From an uncultured Polaribacter sp. (GTDB lineage: Bacteria; Bacteroidota; Bacteroidia; Flavobacteriales; Flavobacteriaceae): 64,000 nucleotides of DNA. The notes under the pieces are model-generated. The model was not told where the DNA came from. It ran no database searches and saw only the letters and a program-made list of their open reading frames with translations. The stretch is taken from assembly GCF_947497695.1 (NCBI RefSeq), contig NZ_CANMHM010000007.1:1-64000 (forward strand), read 5' to 3'. The translations under genes and the position numbers were made by a program. Shown piece by piece: positions 1-10,330 of the stretch; the first letter of the stretch is position 1, and the number at the start of each line of letters is the position of its first letter.

Positions 1-323
1 TTTTTTACCTAAGAAACCTTCTATAAAAATTGATAATATGTTACCTAATAAAAGTATAAGTTAAGTCGAACTCACGTTAATTTAGCAAAAAAACTTACTA
101 GAACTTTGTTTTGTTTAATTTTTAACTCAAACTTCATAAAAAAAGAAGTTTTGTTATGAATTTATTTCAATTATTGAATGTCATAATTAAAAAAGGTTAA
201 AATACTGTATTTCAAATATTTATACATTATTTTTAACACGTGAATTTAAAGAGTTCTATTGACTATTATTCAATAAAAAGAAAGAAACACAGTAATTTAG
301 ACAAAGAATTGAATAAAACAAAG
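1..323. other. Intergenic region upstream of ilvD
   Basis: This stretch holds no gene I can support. It is very AT-rich. A 7-bp inverted repeat (129-135 with 145-151, 9-nt loop) could be a weak hairpin but lacks a clean T-run. The ilvD reading frame stays open back to a GTG at 240, but the extra 28 residues do not resemble the family, so they are treated as leader. I see no leader peptide rich in Ile, Val or Leu codons and no consensus TAnnTTTG promoter. Confidence 0.4.
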
Positions 324-2000
324 ATGAAACTAAATAAACATAGTAGCAGATTAACACAAGATGAATCTCAACCAGCATCACAAGCAATGTTGTATGCAGC
401 AGGTTTAACAGATGAAGATATGAGCAAAGCTCAGGTTGGTATTGCAAGTACAGGTTATGATGGTAATCCTTGTAATATGCATTTGAATAGACTAAAAGAT
501 GAGGTAAAAGTAGAATGTAATATTGCAGGTTTAGTTGGTTTAGGTTTTAATACAATAGGTGTTTCAGACGGAATTTCTATGGGAACTTCTGGGATGAATT
601 ACTCATTAGTTTCTAGAGATATTATTGCAGATTCTTTAGAAACTGTAATGAACGCTCAAAGCTATGATGCATTGGTAGCTATAGTTGGCTGTGATAAGAA
701 CATGCCTGGAGCAATTATGGCAATGTTGCGTTTAAACAGACCAGCAATTATGATGTATGGAGGTTCTACTGCATCAGGTAAGTATAAAGGAAAAAAATTA
801 AACATCGTTTCTGCTTTTGAAGCATTAGGTCAAAAAGTGGCTGGAGAAATTGATGAGGTAGAATATAAAGAAATCATAAAAAGAGCTATTCCAGGAGCAG
901 GAGCTTGTGGAGGAATGTATACCGCAAATACAATGGCATCTGCCATTGAATGTATGGGGTTTGCATTGCCTTATAATTCTTCTATTCCTGCAGAAAATCC
1001 TAATAAACTATCAGAAGCAGAAAGAACTGCAAGAGCGATTAAAAATTTATTAGAATTAGATTTAAAACCTTTAGATATTATTTCTAAAAAATCGATAGAA
1101 AATGCAGTTACTTTGGTAAATGCTTTAGGAGGTTCAACAAATGCAGTTTTACATTTTTTAGCAATTTCTCATGCAGCAGATATCGATTTTACTTTAGAAG
1201 ATTTTCAGAGAGTAAGTGATAAAACCCCTTTAATTGGAGATTTAAAACCTTCAGGAAAATATTTAATGGAAGATGTTCATGGTATTGGAGGTATACCTGC
1301 AATTATGAAGTATCTATTAGAAAACGGATTTTTACATGGTGATTGTATGACAGTTACAGGTAAAACATTAGCTGAGAATTTAGCTGATGTAGAAGCAATA
1401 GAATTTGAAGAACAAGATATTGTTTATCAAAAAGAAAATGCATTAAAAAAATCTGGAAACTTACAGATTTTATATGGAAATCTTGCTGAAGAAGGAGCTG
1501 TAGCAAAAATTTCTGGAAACGAAGGTTTATTATTTGAAGGAAAAGCAGTTGTTTACGATGGTGAACAAGCTGCAAATACAGGTATTTCAAACGGAGAGGT
1601 AGAAAGAGGAGATGTAGTCGTCATTAGGTATGTTGGACCTAAAGGAGGACCAGGAATGCCAGAAATGTTAAAACCAACTTCTTTAATTATGGGAGCAGGT
1701 TTAGGAAAATCTGTAGCGTTAATTACAGATGGTCGTTTTTCTGGAGGTACTCATGGTTTTGTGGTCGGACATATAACACCAGAAGCAATAAATGGAGGCG
1801 CAATTGGTTTAATTGAAACAGGAGACAAAATTAGAATTAGTGCAGAAGATAATTCAATTAATGTATTAATTTCTGATGAAGAGTTAGCTGAAAGAAAAGC
1901 AAATTGGACAGCTCAAGAACCAAAGCACAAAAAAGGAATTTTATACAAATATGCAAAAACAGTAGCATCAGCATCTAAAGGATGTGTTACAGATTTGTAA
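324..2000 (+). CDS. ilvD: Dihydroxy-acid dehydratase IlvD
   Basis: Converts 2,3-dihydroxy-isovalerate and its methyl homologue to the 2-keto acids that precede valine and isoleucine, using an iron-sulfur cluster and Mg2+. The ATG at 324 gives 558 residues, normal for IlvD, and an N-terminus of the usual form ([13 protein letters not shown]). The frame is open to a GTG at 240, but those 28 residues are Lys/Asn-rich and unlike the family. The three expected cluster cysteines are visible: C50 (PCNMH), C123 (GCDKNMPG) and C195 ([12 protein letters not shown]). It is the first gene of an ilvD-ilvB-ilvN-ilvC run on one strand. The 51 bp before ilvB carry a dispersed hairpin repeat. Family assignment is secure. 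Confidence 0.96.
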   Translation: MKLNKHSSRLTQDESQPASQAMLYAAGLTDEDMSKAQVGIASTGYDGNPCNMHLNRLKDEVKVECNIAGLVGLGFNTIGVSDGISMGTSGMNYSLVSRDIIADSLETVMNAQSYDALVAIVGCDKNMPGAIMAMLRLNRPAIMMYGGSTASGKYKGKKLNIVSAFEALGQKVAGEIDEVEYKEIIKRAIPGAGACGGMYTANTMASAIECMGFALPYNSSIPAENPNKLSEAERTARAIKNLLELDLKPLDIISKKSIENAVTLVNALGGSTNAVLHFLAISHAADIDFTLEDFQRVSDKTPLIGDLKPSGKYLMEDVHGIGGIPAIMKYLLENGFLHGDCMTVTGKTLAENLADVEAIEFEEQDIVYQKENALKKSGNLQILYGNLAEEGAVAKISGNEGLLFEGKAVVYDGEQAANTGISNGEVERGDVVVIRYVGPKGGPGMPEMLKPTSLIMGAGLGKSVALITDGRFSGGTHGFVVGHITPEAINGGAIGLIETGDKIRISAEDNSINVLISDEELAERKANWTAQEPKHKKGILYKYAKTVASASKGCVTDL

Positions 2001-2012
2001 TTTAAACAAGAC

Positions 2013-2038
2013 TGTCATTCCTGCGAAAGCAGGAATCT
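2013..2038. repeat. Dispersed GCAGGAAT hairpin repeat, copy 1
   Basis: A perfect 8-bp stem (attcctgc / gcaggaat, 2017-2024 with 2029-2036) closed by a gaaa tetraloop, between ilvD and ilvB. Related copies occur at 22086-22153 (two-arm form) and 46454-46477 (degenerate). It looks like a REP/MITE-like element rather than a terminator, since no T-run follows. Confidence 0.75.
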
Positions 2039-2051
2039 AAAATATAAGCAT

Positions 2052-3785
2052 ATGGAAATACAAACCATAAAAAACAATCAAACTACAAAAAAAGCGACAG
2101 AGAGAATTTCTGGAAGCGAAGCAATTGTTAGATGTTTAATTGAAGAAGGAACAAAAATAATTTACGGATATCCTGGAGGAGCAATCATGCCAGTTTATGA
2201 TGAATTATTTAAATTTCAAGATAAAATTCATCACGTATTAACACGTCATGAACAAGGTGCAACACATTCTGCTCAAGGATTTGCAAGAATTTCTGGTCAA
2301 GTGGGCGTTGCTATTGCAACTTCTGGACCTGGAGCTACCAATTTAATTACAGGTATTGCAGATGCACAAATAGATTCTACACCAATGGTGTGCATTACAG
2401 GGCAAGTTTTTTCTCATTTATTAGGTAGTGACGCTTTTCAAGAAACGGATATTGTAGGTATTTCTACACCAGTTACAAAATGGAATTGTCAAGTTACCAA
2501 AGCTTCAGATATTCCTGCCGCAATTGCAAAAGCATTTTATATTGCAAAAAGCGGAAGACCTGGACCTGTTTTAATTGATATTACAAAAGATGCACAATTA
2601 GAAGAATTTGATTTTTCTTATGAAAAATGTACACAAGTAAGAAGCTATAATCCAGTACCAAAAACAGAAATAGCGGCTGTAGAAGCTGCAGCAAAATTAA
2701 TTAATGCTGCTAAAAAACCATTAATAGTTTGGGGGCAAGGAGTTATATTAAGTGAAGCAGAAAAACAATTAATTGCAGTAGTAGAAAAAGCAGGTATTCC
2801 TGCAGCTTGGACAATTTTAGGAGCTTCTGCAATCCCTACTTCACATCCATTAAATGTTGGTATGGTTGGTATGCATGGTAATTATGCACCAAATAAATTA
2901 ACCAATGAATGTGATGTTTTAATTGCAGTTGGTATGCGTTTTGATGATCGTGTTACTGGTACTTTAGCAACTTATGCAAAACAAGCTAAAATTATTCATT
3001 TTGAAATTGATCCAGCAGAAATAGATAAAAACGTAAAAACAGATGTAGCAGTTTTAGGTGATGCAAAAGCAAGCTTAGAACTATTATTACCTTTGTTAGA
3101 GGAAAAGAAACATACAGATTGGCATCAAGAATTTAAAGATTTATATGCTATTGAATATGAAAAGGTAATCAAAGACGATTTATATCCTACTAAAGAAGGT
3201 TTAACAATGGGTGAGGTTTTAAAAGAAATCAACATCCAAAGTAAAGGAAATGCTGCAATTGTAACTGATGTAGGGCAACATCAAATGATTGCTTGTAGAT
3301 ATGCAGATTTTAATATCACTAAAAGTAATATTACTTCAGGTGGATTAGGAACAATGGGCTTTGGTTTGCCAGCAGCAATTGGGGCAAAAATGGCAGCTCC
3401 AGAACGTGAAGTAGTTTCTATTTCTGGCGATGGAGGTTACCAAATGACAATTCAAGAATTAGGAACTATTTTTCAGCAAAAAGCAGCCGTAAAAGTAGTG
3501 GTTTTAAATAACGATTTCTTAGGAATGGTGCGTCAATGGCAGCAGTTGTTTTTCGATAAACGTTATGCATCTACAGAAATGGTAAACCCTAATTTTGTAA
3601 AAATAGCAGAAGGTTATTACATCAAAGCCAAAAAAGTTACAAAAAGAGAAGAATTAGCAGCTGCTGTTAAAGAAATGATGGAAAGTAAAGAGGCTTACTT
3701 TTTAGAGGTTTGTGTAGAAAAAGAAGGAAATGTTTTTCCAATGATTCCTACAGGAGCAAGTGTTTCAGATATAAGATTAGAATAA
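2052..3785 (+). CDS. ilvB: Acetolactate synthase, large catalytic subunit
   Basis: Thiamine diphosphate- and FAD-dependent condensation of two pyruvates, or of pyruvate with 2-oxobutyrate, the first common step of valine, leucine and isoleucine synthesis. The 577 residues show the TPP-activating glutamate E67 (RHEQGATH) and the TPP/Mg motif GDGGYQMTIQELGT starting at G459, followed by NNDFLGMVRQWQ typical of acetohydroxyacid synthases. The ATG at 2052 is the first plausible start. The N-terminal 20 residues are a poorly conserved leader. The stop lies one base before the ATG of the regulatory subunit ilvN, implying translational coupling and a fixed stoichiometry. Identity is very well supported; the symbol follows the family, as ilvG and ilvI are alternatives. 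Confidence 0.96.
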   Translation: MEIQTIKNNQTTKKATERISGSEAIVRCLIEEGTKIIYGYPGGAIMPVYDELFKFQDKIHHVLTRHEQGATHSAQGFARISGQVGVAIATSGPGATNLITGIADAQIDSTPMVCITGQVFSHLLGSDAFQETDIVGISTPVTKWNCQVTKASDIPAAIAKAFYIAKSGRPGPVLIDITKDAQLEEFDFSYEKCTQVRSYNPVPKTEIAAVEAAAKLINAAKKPLIVWGQGVILSEAEKQLIAVVEKAGIPAAWTILGASAIPTSHPLNVGMVGMHGNYAPNKLTNECDVLIAVGMRFDDRVTGTLATYAKQAKIIHFEIDPAEIDKNVKTDVAVLGDAKASLELLLPLLEEKKHTDWHQEFKDLYAIEYEKVIKDDLYPTKEGLTMGEVLKEINIQSKGNAAIVTDVGQHQMIACRYADFNITKSNITSGGLGTMGFGLPAAIGAKMAAPEREVVSISGDGGYQMTIQELGTIFQQKAAVKVVVLNNDFLGMVRQWQQLFFDKRYASTEMVNPNFVKIAEGYYIKAKKVTKREELAAAVKEMMESKEAYFLEVCVEKEGNVFPMIPTGASVSDIRLE

Positions 3786-3786
3786 G

Positions 3787-4317
3787 ATGAGTACAGAAAA
3801 AGAACTATTTACAGTATCTATTTATACTGAAAACAATATTGGATTGTTGAATAGAATTTCAGCAATTTTCCAAAGAAGGCATATTAACATTGAAAGTTTA
3901 AATATCTCTGCTTCTGAAATAGACAATGTATCACGATTTACTATTGTAGTAAACATGATTGAGGTTGATGTGAAGAAAATTATTGGGCAAATAGAGAAGC
4001 AAGTAGAAGTAATAAAAGCTTATTATCATACACTTGATGAAGTTATTTATCAAATATCAGGCTTGTTTAAAGTAAAGTCTGAGTTGTTATTTGAAGAGCC
4101 TCAAATTCAGAATATCATTAAAAAGAGTCATGCAAGAATTGTGACTGTAAATAAAGAATTCTTTGTAATAGAAAAATCAGGAAGAAAGGAAGAAATTGTA
4201 GAATTATATGAGCAATTAAGTGTTTATGGAATTATGCAATACACACGTTCTGGATTGATTGCTGTTACCAAAGATGAGATGAGAATAACAGAATTATTAG
4301 AAACATACAATAACTAA
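3787..4317 (+). CDS. ilvN: Acetolactate synthase, small regulatory subunit
   Basis: Regulatory partner of IlvB that binds branched-chain amino acids, usually valine, through ACT domains and raises catalytic activity. At 176 residues it is the normal long form. The N-terminal ACT domain spans about residues 6-80, with the characteristic NNIGLLNRISAIFQRRHINI segment. A C-terminal ACT-like half begins near residue 95. The ATG follows the ilvB stop by a single base. A 113-bp gap containing an 18-bp palindrome separates it from ilvC. Confidence 0.94.
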   Translation: MSTEKELFTVSIYTENNIGLLNRISAIFQRRHINIESLNISASEIDNVSRFTIVVNMIEVDVKKIIGQIEKQVEVIKAYYHTLDEVIYQISGLFKVKSELLFEEPQIQNIIKKSHARIVTVNKEFFVIEKSGRKEEIVELYEQLSVYGIMQYTRSGLIAVTKDEMRITELLETYNN

Positions 4318-4356
4318 AAAAAAAGATAAAAGGGTTTAGATTTTAGAAAAAAGACA

Positions 4357-4374
4357 ATTAGTATATATACTAAT
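4357..4374. promoter_or_regulatory. 18-bp perfect palindrome upstream of ilvC
   Basis: The sequence attagtatatatactaat equals its own reverse complement. It lies in the ilvN-ilvC gap, 57 bp before the ilvC ATG. The flanks (agaaaaaagac before, gttcttttct after) are also nearly complementary. It could be a regulator operator, a weak terminator or part of a dispersed repeat. No regulator is identified. Confidence 0.45.
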
Positions 4375-4430
4375 ATCTTTGTTCTTTTCTCTATTTTCTT
4401 TTCTCAAATTATCAAACAAAAACAATTAAA

Positions 4431-5906
4431 ATGCAAAATTATTTTAACACATTAACATTAAGAGAAAAATTAGAACAATTAGGAAAATGTCGTTTTATGG
4501 ACGCTTCAGAGTTTGAAGACGGAGTAGAAGCACTAAAAGGAAAGAAAATTGTTATTGTAGGTTGTGGAGCACAAGGTTTAAACCAAGGTTTAAACATGAG
4601 AGATTCTGGTTTAGATATTTCTTATACGTTAAGACAAGCAGCAATAAATGAAAAAAGACAATCTTATATTAATGCTACAACTAATAATTTTACAGTTGGT
4701 ACGTATGAAGAGTTGTTGCCAACAGCAGATGTTGTTATTAACTTAGCACCAGATAAGCAACATACAAATGTTGTACAAACAGTAATGCCTTTAATGAAAA
4801 AAGGAGCTACTTTATCGTATTCTCATGGTTTTAATATTGTTGAAGAAGGAATGGAAGTTCGTAAAGATTTAACAGTAATTATGGTTGCACCAAAATGTCC
4901 TGGTTCTGAAGTTAGAGAAGAATATAAAAGAGGTTTTGGAGTGCCAACATTAATTGCAGTGCATCCAGAAAATGATCCACAAGGAAAAGGTTGGGCACAA
5001 GCAAAAGCTTATGCAGTTGGAACTGGAGGACATAGAGCAGGGGTTTTACAATCTTCTTTTGTTGCCGAGGTAAAATCTGATTTAATGGGAGAACAAACTA
5101 TTTTATGTGGTTTGTTACAAACAGGAGCTATTTTATCTTTTGATAAAATGGTAGAAGAAGGAATTGAACCAGGTTATGCTGCTAAATTAATTCAATATGG
5201 TTGGGAAACAACTACAGAAGCTTTAAAGCACGGTGGTATTACCAATATGATGGATAGATTGTCTAATCCTGCAAAAGTAGAAGCTTTTCGTTTATCAGAA
5301 GAATTAAAAGACATTATGCGTCCGTTGTTTCAAAAACATATGGATGATATTATGACAGGTCATTTTTCTAAAACCATGATGGAAGATTGGGCAAATGATG
5401 ATGTAAACTTATTAACTTGGAGAGCTGCAACAGGAGAAACTGCTTTTGAAAAACAAGAAATTACTTCGGATGAAATTCCTGAACAAGAGTATTTTGATCA
5501 TGGAACATTATTAGTTGCTTTTGTTAGAGCTGGTGTAGAATTAGCTTTTGAAGCAATGACAGAATCTGGAATTATAGACGCTTCTGCTTATTACGAATCT
5601 TTACACGAAACGCCATTAATTGCAAATACAATAGCAAGAATGAAATTGGCAGAAATGAACCGTGTAATTTCTGATACTGCAGAATATGGTTGTTATTTAT
5701 TTGACCATGCTTGTAAGCCTTTATTAACTGATTTTATGAAAAATATTAAAACAGATGTTATTGGTAAACCTTTTAGCTCTGAAAACGGAGTTGATAACCA
5801 AGAGTTAATTAGAATTAACGCTATTATTAGAAATCACCCAGTAGAAATTGTTGGAGCAAAATTAAGAGCTTCTATGACAGCAATGAAAGTTATAAAATCG
5901 GCTTAA
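4431..5906 (+). CDS. ilvC: Ketol-acid reductoisomerase, class II (long form)
   Basis: Isomerises and reduces acetolactate and acetohydroxybutyrate to dihydroxy acids using NADPH and Mg2+. At 491 residues it is the long, E. coli-type class II enzyme with a duplicated C-terminal knotted domain, not the roughly 330-residue class I form. The Rossmann motif [18 protein letters not shown] lies near residues 43-60. The metal-binding regions show [11 protein letters not shown] and [12 protein letters not shown], and [18 protein letters not shown] is also typical. The ATG at 4431 matches the family N-terminus ([16 protein letters not shown]). A strong terminator at 5934 follows, so ilvA is probably transcribed partly or wholly on its own. 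Confidence 0.97.
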   Translation: MQNYFNTLTLREKLEQLGKCRFMDASEFEDGVEALKGKKIVIVGCGAQGLNQGLNMRDSGLDISYTLRQAAINEKRQSYINATTNNFTVGTYEELLPTADVVINLAPDKQHTNVVQTVMPLMKKGATLSYSHGFNIVEEGMEVRKDLTVIMVAPKCPGSEVREEYKRGFGVPTLIAVHPENDPQGKGWAQAKAYAVGTGGHRAGVLQSSFVAEVKSDLMGEQTILCGLLQTGAILSFDKMVEEGIEPGYAAKLIQYGWETTTEALKHGGITNMMDRLSNPAKVEAFRLSEELKDIMRPLFQKHMDDIMTGHFSKTMMEDWANDDVNLLTWRAATGETAFEKQEITSDEIPEQEYFDHGTLLVAFVRAGVELAFEAMTESGIIDASAYYESLHETPLIANTIARMKLAEMNRVISDTAEYGCYLFDHACKPLLTDFMKNIKTDVIGKPFSSENGVDNQELIRINAIIRNHPVEIVGAKLRASMTAMKVIKSA

Positions 5907-5933
5907 GAAACTTAGTTTTTTTAAAAATTTTAT

Positions 5934-5970
5934 AAAACCTGTCAGATATCAATTCTGACAGGTTTTTATT
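5934..5970 (+). terminator. Intrinsic terminator after ilvC
   Basis: A 12-bp perfect stem (aaaacctgtcag / ctgacaggtttt) with a 9-nt loop, followed by a T-rich tract. It ends only 16 bp before the ilvA ATG, so it separates ilvA from the operon or acts as an attenuator. Confidence 0.88.
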
Positions 5971-5985
5971 TTTATAATATAACCT

Positions 5986-7248
5986 ATGCAAACAAAACAG
6001 AATTATTATCCAAGTTTAGAAAGTATAAAATTAGCTGCAGAAAATCTAAAAGGTGTTGCTTTTGAAACTCCATTAAGCCAAAATTTTAACTTATCAAAAG
6101 AATTAGAAGCCTCAATTTTGTTTAAAAGAGAAGATTTACAAGTGGTTCGTTCTTATAAAATTAGAGGAGCTTACAATAAAATGGCCTCTTTAACTGCTGA
6201 TGAAAAACAACGAGGTATTGTTTGTGCCAGTGCAGGTAATCATGCACAAGGTGTTGCTTTATCTTGTAAATTATTACAGATAAAAGGTACTATTTTTATG
6301 CCTTCTCCAACTCCAAATCAAAAAATTAACCAAGTAAAAATGTTTGGCGAAGATTTTATTGATATTGTAATTGGTGGCGATACTTTTGATGATGCTTTTA
6401 ATGCTGCAAAAATAGAATGCAATTCTAAAAATAAAACTTTTATTCATCCTTTTGATGATGAAAAAGTGATTGAAGGACAAGCAACTGTTGGGTTGGAAAT
6501 TTTAAATCAGACAAAAGAAAAAATAGATTATGTTTTTGTACCAATTGGTGGTGGAGGTATTTCTGCAGGCTTGTCATCCGTTTTTAAATACCTATCTCCA
6601 GAAACCAAAATAATTGGTGTAGAACCTAAAGGAGCACCTTCCATGTTAACATCTATCAAAAATAAAAAAAACACCGCTTTAGAAACTGTAGATACTTTTG
6701 TAGATGGTGCTTCTGTGAAAAAAGTAGGCGATTTAAATTTTGTTATTTGTCAGCAGAATTTAGCAGATGTAATTACAGTTCCAGAAGGTAAAATTTGTCA
6801 GGTTATTTTAGATTTGTATAACAAAGATGCTATTGTTGTAGAGCCTGCAGGTGCTTTAAGTATAGCTGCTTTAGATTTTTTTGCTGATGAAATTAAAGGT
6901 AAAAATGTGGTTTGTGTGGTTAGTGGTAGTAATAATGATATTACAAGAACTGCAGAAATTAAAGAACGTGCTTTGTTGTATGCCAATTTAAAACATTATT
7001 TTATTGTAAAATTTCCTCAAAGAGCAGGAGCTTTAAAAGAGTTTGTGGCAGAAATTTTAGGGCCAAATGATGATATTACTCATTTTGAATATACAAAAAA
7101 GAATAACAGAACAAATGGTGCTGCTGTTGTAGGTTTAGAGTTAAAATCATCTAAAGATTTAGCTCCTTTAATTAACAAAATGAAAGAAAGAAACTTTTTT
7201 GGCGATTACTTAAATGATAAGCCAGATTTGTTTCAGTTTTTAGTGTAA
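5986..7248 (+). CDS. ilvA: Threonine ammonia-lyase (threonine dehydratase)
   Basis: PLP-dependent deamination of threonine to 2-oxobutyrate, the committed step to isoleucine. The PLP lysine is K58 in VVRSYKIRGAYNKM, and the glycine-rich phosphate loop reads PIGGGGISAG. At 420 residues it has one C-terminal ACT-like regulatory region (about 335-420, starting HYFIVKFPQRAGALKEF), shorter than the 514-residue E. coli enzyme. Feedback control by isoleucine is expected for the family but not shown here. It follows ilvC after a terminator and completes the isoleucine branch. The ATG at 5986 agrees with the family start. Confidence 0.95.
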   Translation: MQTKQNYYPSLESIKLAAENLKGVAFETPLSQNFNLSKELEASILFKREDLQVVRSYKIRGAYNKMASLTADEKQRGIVCASAGNHAQGVALSCKLLQIKGTIFMPSPTPNQKINQVKMFGEDFIDIVIGGDTFDDAFNAAKIECNSKNKTFIHPFDDEKVIEGQATVGLEILNQTKEKIDYVFVPIGGGGISAGLSSVFKYLSPETKIIGVEPKGAPSMLTSIKNKKNTALETVDTFVDGASVKKVGDLNFVICQQNLADVITVPEGKICQVILDLYNKDAIVVEPAGALSIAALDFFADEIKGKNVVCVVSGSNNDITRTAEIKERALLYANLKHYFIVKFPQRAGALKEFVAEILGPNDDITHFEYTKKNNRTNGAAVVGLELKSSKDLAPLINKMKERNFFGDYLNDKPDLFQFLV

Positions 7249-7572
7249 TTCACATCAATGGAGTATGCTCCCTTGTTAAATCTAAAACCAATTTGTCAAT
7301 AAAAATATAGTTTACCAAAAGAAATTACATCTACAAATCAAATAGAAAATACAATAAGCCATATACAAACAAATATTAACTTTTACCACATTCAGAAGAT
7401 TTGAAGTATGTTATTGGTGTTATGTGTTCTAATTTAAACATGTAGCAAGTGACCATATTTCCTTGTTAAACTTCGAAATGCTTTTCGTTTTTAAAATAAG
7501 AACAGGATACCTACTGATAGTTTTTTATTTATTTTTGTATCGAAATAAAAACTACTTTATTTAAAATAATTT
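7249..7572. other. Intergenic region between ilvA and gapN
   Basis: These 324 bp contain no open frame of note and no RNA gene I recognise. A TATTTTTG at 7532-7539 fits the Bacteroidota -7 element and could drive gapN, though no -33 TTTG lies at the expected spacing. The rest is unexplained. Confidence 0.4.
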
Positions 7573-9165
7573 ATGAAGAATCAATTTACAGAAATTCCTG
7601 ATGTTTATAAAATAACATCACTTTTACACCAAAAAACATACTTAGTTAGTGGAGAGTTAAAGGAGTGGAAAGGTGAATTTACAGAAGTATATTCTACAAT
7701 ATCATCAACTAAAGAATACAAACCAACATTATTAGGTACTGTACCTAATTTAACTGGCAAAGAAGGTTTAGAGGCATTAAATTCTGCTTACAGAGCTTAT
7801 GACAAAGGGCAAGGTTTATGGCCAACAATGAGAGTTGCAGATAGAATTGAATGTATGGAGGAGTTTGCAGAGCAAATGAAAACTAAAAGAGATGAAGTTG
7901 TAAAGTTGTTGATGTGGGAAATAGGAAAGGCTTTACCAGATTCTGAAAAAGAATTTGATAGAACTATAGAATATATTTACGATACCATTGAAGACTACAA
8001 GCAAATGGACAGAGATTCTGCTAAGTTTGAAAAAAATAGTGGAGTTCATGCACATATAAGACGTGGACCTTTAGGTGTTGTTTTATGTCTAGGACCTTAT
8101 AATTACCCTTTAAATGAAACATTTGCTCTGTTAATTCCTGCTTTAATTATGGGAAACACAGCTGTTTTTAAACCTGCAAAACATGGAGTTTTATTACTAT
8201 CTCCCTTAATAGAAGCTTTTCAGAACAGTTTTCCAGAAGGTGTTGTTAATATAATTTATGGAAGAGGTAGAACATTAGCGACTCCGATTATGAAAACTGG
8301 TTTGGTAGATGTTTTGGCTTTAATAGGAAACAGTAAATCTGCAAATGCTATTCAGGCAAACCATCCGTTTAAAAATAGATTGCGTTTAGTGTTAGGTTTA
8401 GAGGCTAAAAACCCTGGCATTGTTTTACCAGATGCAGATTTAGATTTGGCTATTGATGAATGCCTTTCTGGTGCAACATCATTTAACGGACAACGTTGTA
8501 CTGCGTTAAAAATATTATATGTTCATGAACATATTGTAGATAAATTTAACAAACGTTTTGCAGAAAGAATTGACGCTTTAAAATATGGAAATCCATGGGA
8601 AAATGGTGTAAAATTGACACCTTTACCAGAACCAGGAAAACCAGCATATATTCAAGAATTAATTGATGATGCTACCTCAAAAGGAGCAGAGGTAATCAAT
8701 AAAAAAGGAGGAGAAACAACTGATAATTATATTTTTCCAGCAGTTTTATATCCGGTTTCTAAAGATATGAGAGTTTTTCAAGAAGAACAATTTGGGCCAG
8801 TTACACCAATAGTTTCTTTTAAAAACATACAAGAACCTCTAGATGATATGGCAGAATCTAATTACGGACAACAAGTAAGTGTTTTTGGTAGCGAAGTAAA
8901 AACCTTAGCACCATTAATTGATACGTTGGTAAACTTAGTATGTAGAGTAAACCTAAATAGTGCAGCACAAAGAGGGCCAGATGTGTATCCTTTTACAGGA
9001 AGAAAAGATTCTGCAGTAGCAACTTTGAGTGTGCATGATGCCTTACGTTCTTTTTCAATTAGAACATTTGTGGCGTCTAAAGACACACCTTATAATAATG
9101 CTATTTTAGAAGAATTATTAGATAAAAAAGCTTCTAATTTTATCAATACAGATTATATTTTGTAA
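7573..9165 (+). CDS. gapN: NADP-dependent glyceraldehyde-3-phosphate dehydrogenase (non-phosphorylating)
   Basis: Aldehyde dehydrogenase superfamily enzyme of 530 residues. The catalytic cysteine is C309 ([10 protein letters not shown]) and the general-base glutamate is E277 in LGLEAKNPG, the variant typical of GapN rather than other aldehyde dehydrogenases. GapN oxidises glyceraldehyde 3-phosphate directly to 3-phosphoglycerate and yields NADPH, bypassing the ATP-forming step. The NAD(P)-binding region includes KPAKHGVLL near residue 210. It stands alone, with the convergent universal stress gene downstream and a shared terminator between them. Substrate is inferred from family signatures; another aldehyde is possible but less likely. 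Confidence 0.88.
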   Translation: MKNQFTEIPDVYKITSLLHQKTYLVSGELKEWKGEFTEVYSTISSTKEYKPTLLGTVPNLTGKEGLEALNSAYRAYDKGQGLWPTMRVADRIECMEEFAEQMKTKRDEVVKLLMWEIGKALPDSEKEFDRTIEYIYDTIEDYKQMDRDSAKFEKNSGVHAHIRRGPLGVVLCLGPYNYPLNETFALLIPALIMGNTAVFKPAKHGVLLLSPLIEAFQNSFPEGVVNIIYGRGRTLATPIMKTGLVDVLALIGNSKSANAIQANHPFKNRLRLVLGLEAKNPGIVLPDADLDLAIDECLSGATSFNGQRCTALKILYVHEHIVDKFNKRFAERIDALKYGNPWENGVKLTPLPEPGKPAYIQELIDDATSKGAEVINKKGGETTDNYIFPAVLYPVSKDMRVFQEEQFGPVTPIVSFKNIQEPLDDMAESNYGQQVSVFGSEVKTLAPLIDTLVNLVCRVNLNSAAQRGPDVYPFTGRKDSAVATLSVHDALRSFSIRTFVASKDTPYNNAILEELLDKKASNFINTDYIL

Positions 9166-9192
9166 GAAAAGGTTACAAATTATAAATATTTT

Positions 9193-9240
9193 AAATCCCT
9201 AATTTTACTGAATGAACTTTAATAAAATTAGGGGTTTTAA
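9193..9240. terminator. Bidirectional terminator between gapN and usp
   Basis: The arms aaatccctaatttta and taaaattaggggttt form a long AT-rich stem with one G-T wobble. A/T runs lie on both sides. It serves the convergent gapN and universal stress genes. Confidence 0.8.
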
Positions 9241-9244
9241 ATTT

Positions 9245-10072
9245 TTAAACCTTAATAGTCATCATAGGTTTCAAAGCATTTTTAGATAAATTTTTAGTTA
9301 CACTACCTGTAAATAAATGTGCCAAACCACTTCTTCCATGAGTGCTCAATGCAATTAAGTCAGCTTTTATTTCATCAGAAAAATTTAAAATTCCTTTTTC
9401 AACAGACGCGTCACTAAATACATTTATTTTATATTTTTGTAAATCAAAGTCCTTAATAAAATCTTTTATTTTTTGTTTAGCTTTAGCTGTTGCTTGAAAA
9501 TTAGAAGGGGTATTGATATTTAATAAATGAATTTTACTATTAAAAATAGACGCAAAATTCACGAATTTAGCAAAAACTGCTTTGTTTTCTTCTTTAAAGT
9601 TAGAAGCAAAAATTACGTTTTTTAGTTTTAATTTTTTGCAATCTTTTTTTACTATAATTACAGGTCTTGTAATATTTCTTACTACTTTTTCTGTGTTAGA
9701 CCCAATAATCATTTCTTCTAATTCAGAATGTCCTTTAGATCCCATGATAATTAGATCAGCATCAATTTTATCAGCATATTTTTGTATACCTTCAAAAGGA
9801 TTGTTTAGTTTAATAAAATATTCTACATGTATATCATCACTAAAAATAGTGTTCTTAAAGTGTAATATTTTTTTTCTAATTTTTCTTAAATAAAGCATGC
9901 TTTCTGGTATGCTAAATCTACTACTAGCAGCCATGTCTATAACACCCTTAGGGAGCTCAATTAAATGAATTAAATATACCGTTGCTTTTGTTTTCTTTGC
10001 AACTACTGCTGCTGCTTTAGAAGCATATTCAGATGTTTTTGAAAAATCTATGGGAACTAAAATTTTTTTCAT
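9245..10072 (-). CDS. Tandem universal stress protein (two UspA domains)
   Basis: 275 residues made of two UspA-fold domains, about 1-142 and 150-275. Each ends with the nucleotide-binding signature G-x2-G-x9-G-S/T: MGSKGHSELEEMIIGSNTE in the first and STHGRSGLAHLFTGSVTK in the second. Such tandem proteins are cytoplasmic and bind ATP or act as stress-state sensors. The exact role is not known from sequence. The start MKKILVPIDFS is the canonical first strand. It is monocistronic and converges on gapN. Family confident, biological role open. Confidence 0.9.
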   Translation of the reverse strand: MKKILVPIDFSKTSEYASKAAAVVAKKTKATVYLIHLIELPKGVIDMAASSRFSIPESMLYLRKIRKKILHFKNTIFSDDIHVEYFIKLNNPFEGIQKYADKIDADLIIMGSKGHSELEEMIIGSNTEKVVRNITRPVIIVKKDCKKLKLKNVIFASNFKEENKAVFAKFVNFASIFNSKIHLLNINTPSNFQATAKAKQKIKDFIKDFDLQKYKINVFSDASVEKGILNFSDEIKADLIALSTHGRSGLAHLFTGSVTKNLSKNALKPMMTIKV

Positions 10073-10244
10073 TTTACATAAATTTAAAAGTGAATATTAA
10101 AAACTAACTAACTAAATTTACAAAAAAAATCAGTTTTACTTCCCTATTTTTTGTCTTTTAACAAAAAATAAACACCATCTTCATTTTATATTTGAACAGA
10201 AAAAAAAGTATTTTATTTAGTTGATTATAAAAGGAATGCTAAAT

Positions 10245-10275
10245 TTTGTTAAATGCTAAAGAATTTGTACATTTG
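10245..10275 (+). promoter_or_regulatory. Bacteroidota sigma-A promoter for rimP-nusA-infB
   Basis: TTTG (10245-10248), exactly 19 bp, then TACATTTG (10268-10275). This matches the TTTG-N19-TAnnTTTG consensus. It lies inside the upstream extension of the rimP frame, which rules out the ATG at 10253 as the start. Confidence 0.85.
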
Positions 10276-10300
10276 CACCGAAATTTGTAATAGATGGATG

Positions 10301-10330
10301 AAAAAGGGGACTCAGCGTCCCCTCTTTTTA
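10301..10330 (+). promoter_or_regulatory. rimP leader hairpin (attenuator-like)
   Basis: A GC-rich stem ggggac / gtcccc (10306-10311 with 10317-10322, loop tcagc), flanked by five A's and a T-run that extend the pairing. It begins about 20-25 nt after the predicted transcription start and ends 22 nt before the rimP ATG. It has the form of an intrinsic terminator placed in a leader, which suggests attenuation or processing control of the nusA operon. Confidence 0.7.

Noticed and set aside
240..323. GTG-initiated N-terminal extension of IlvD
   Set aside because: The 28 extra residues are Lys/Asn/Ser-rich and do not resemble IlvD; the ATG at 324 gives the normal length and N-terminus.
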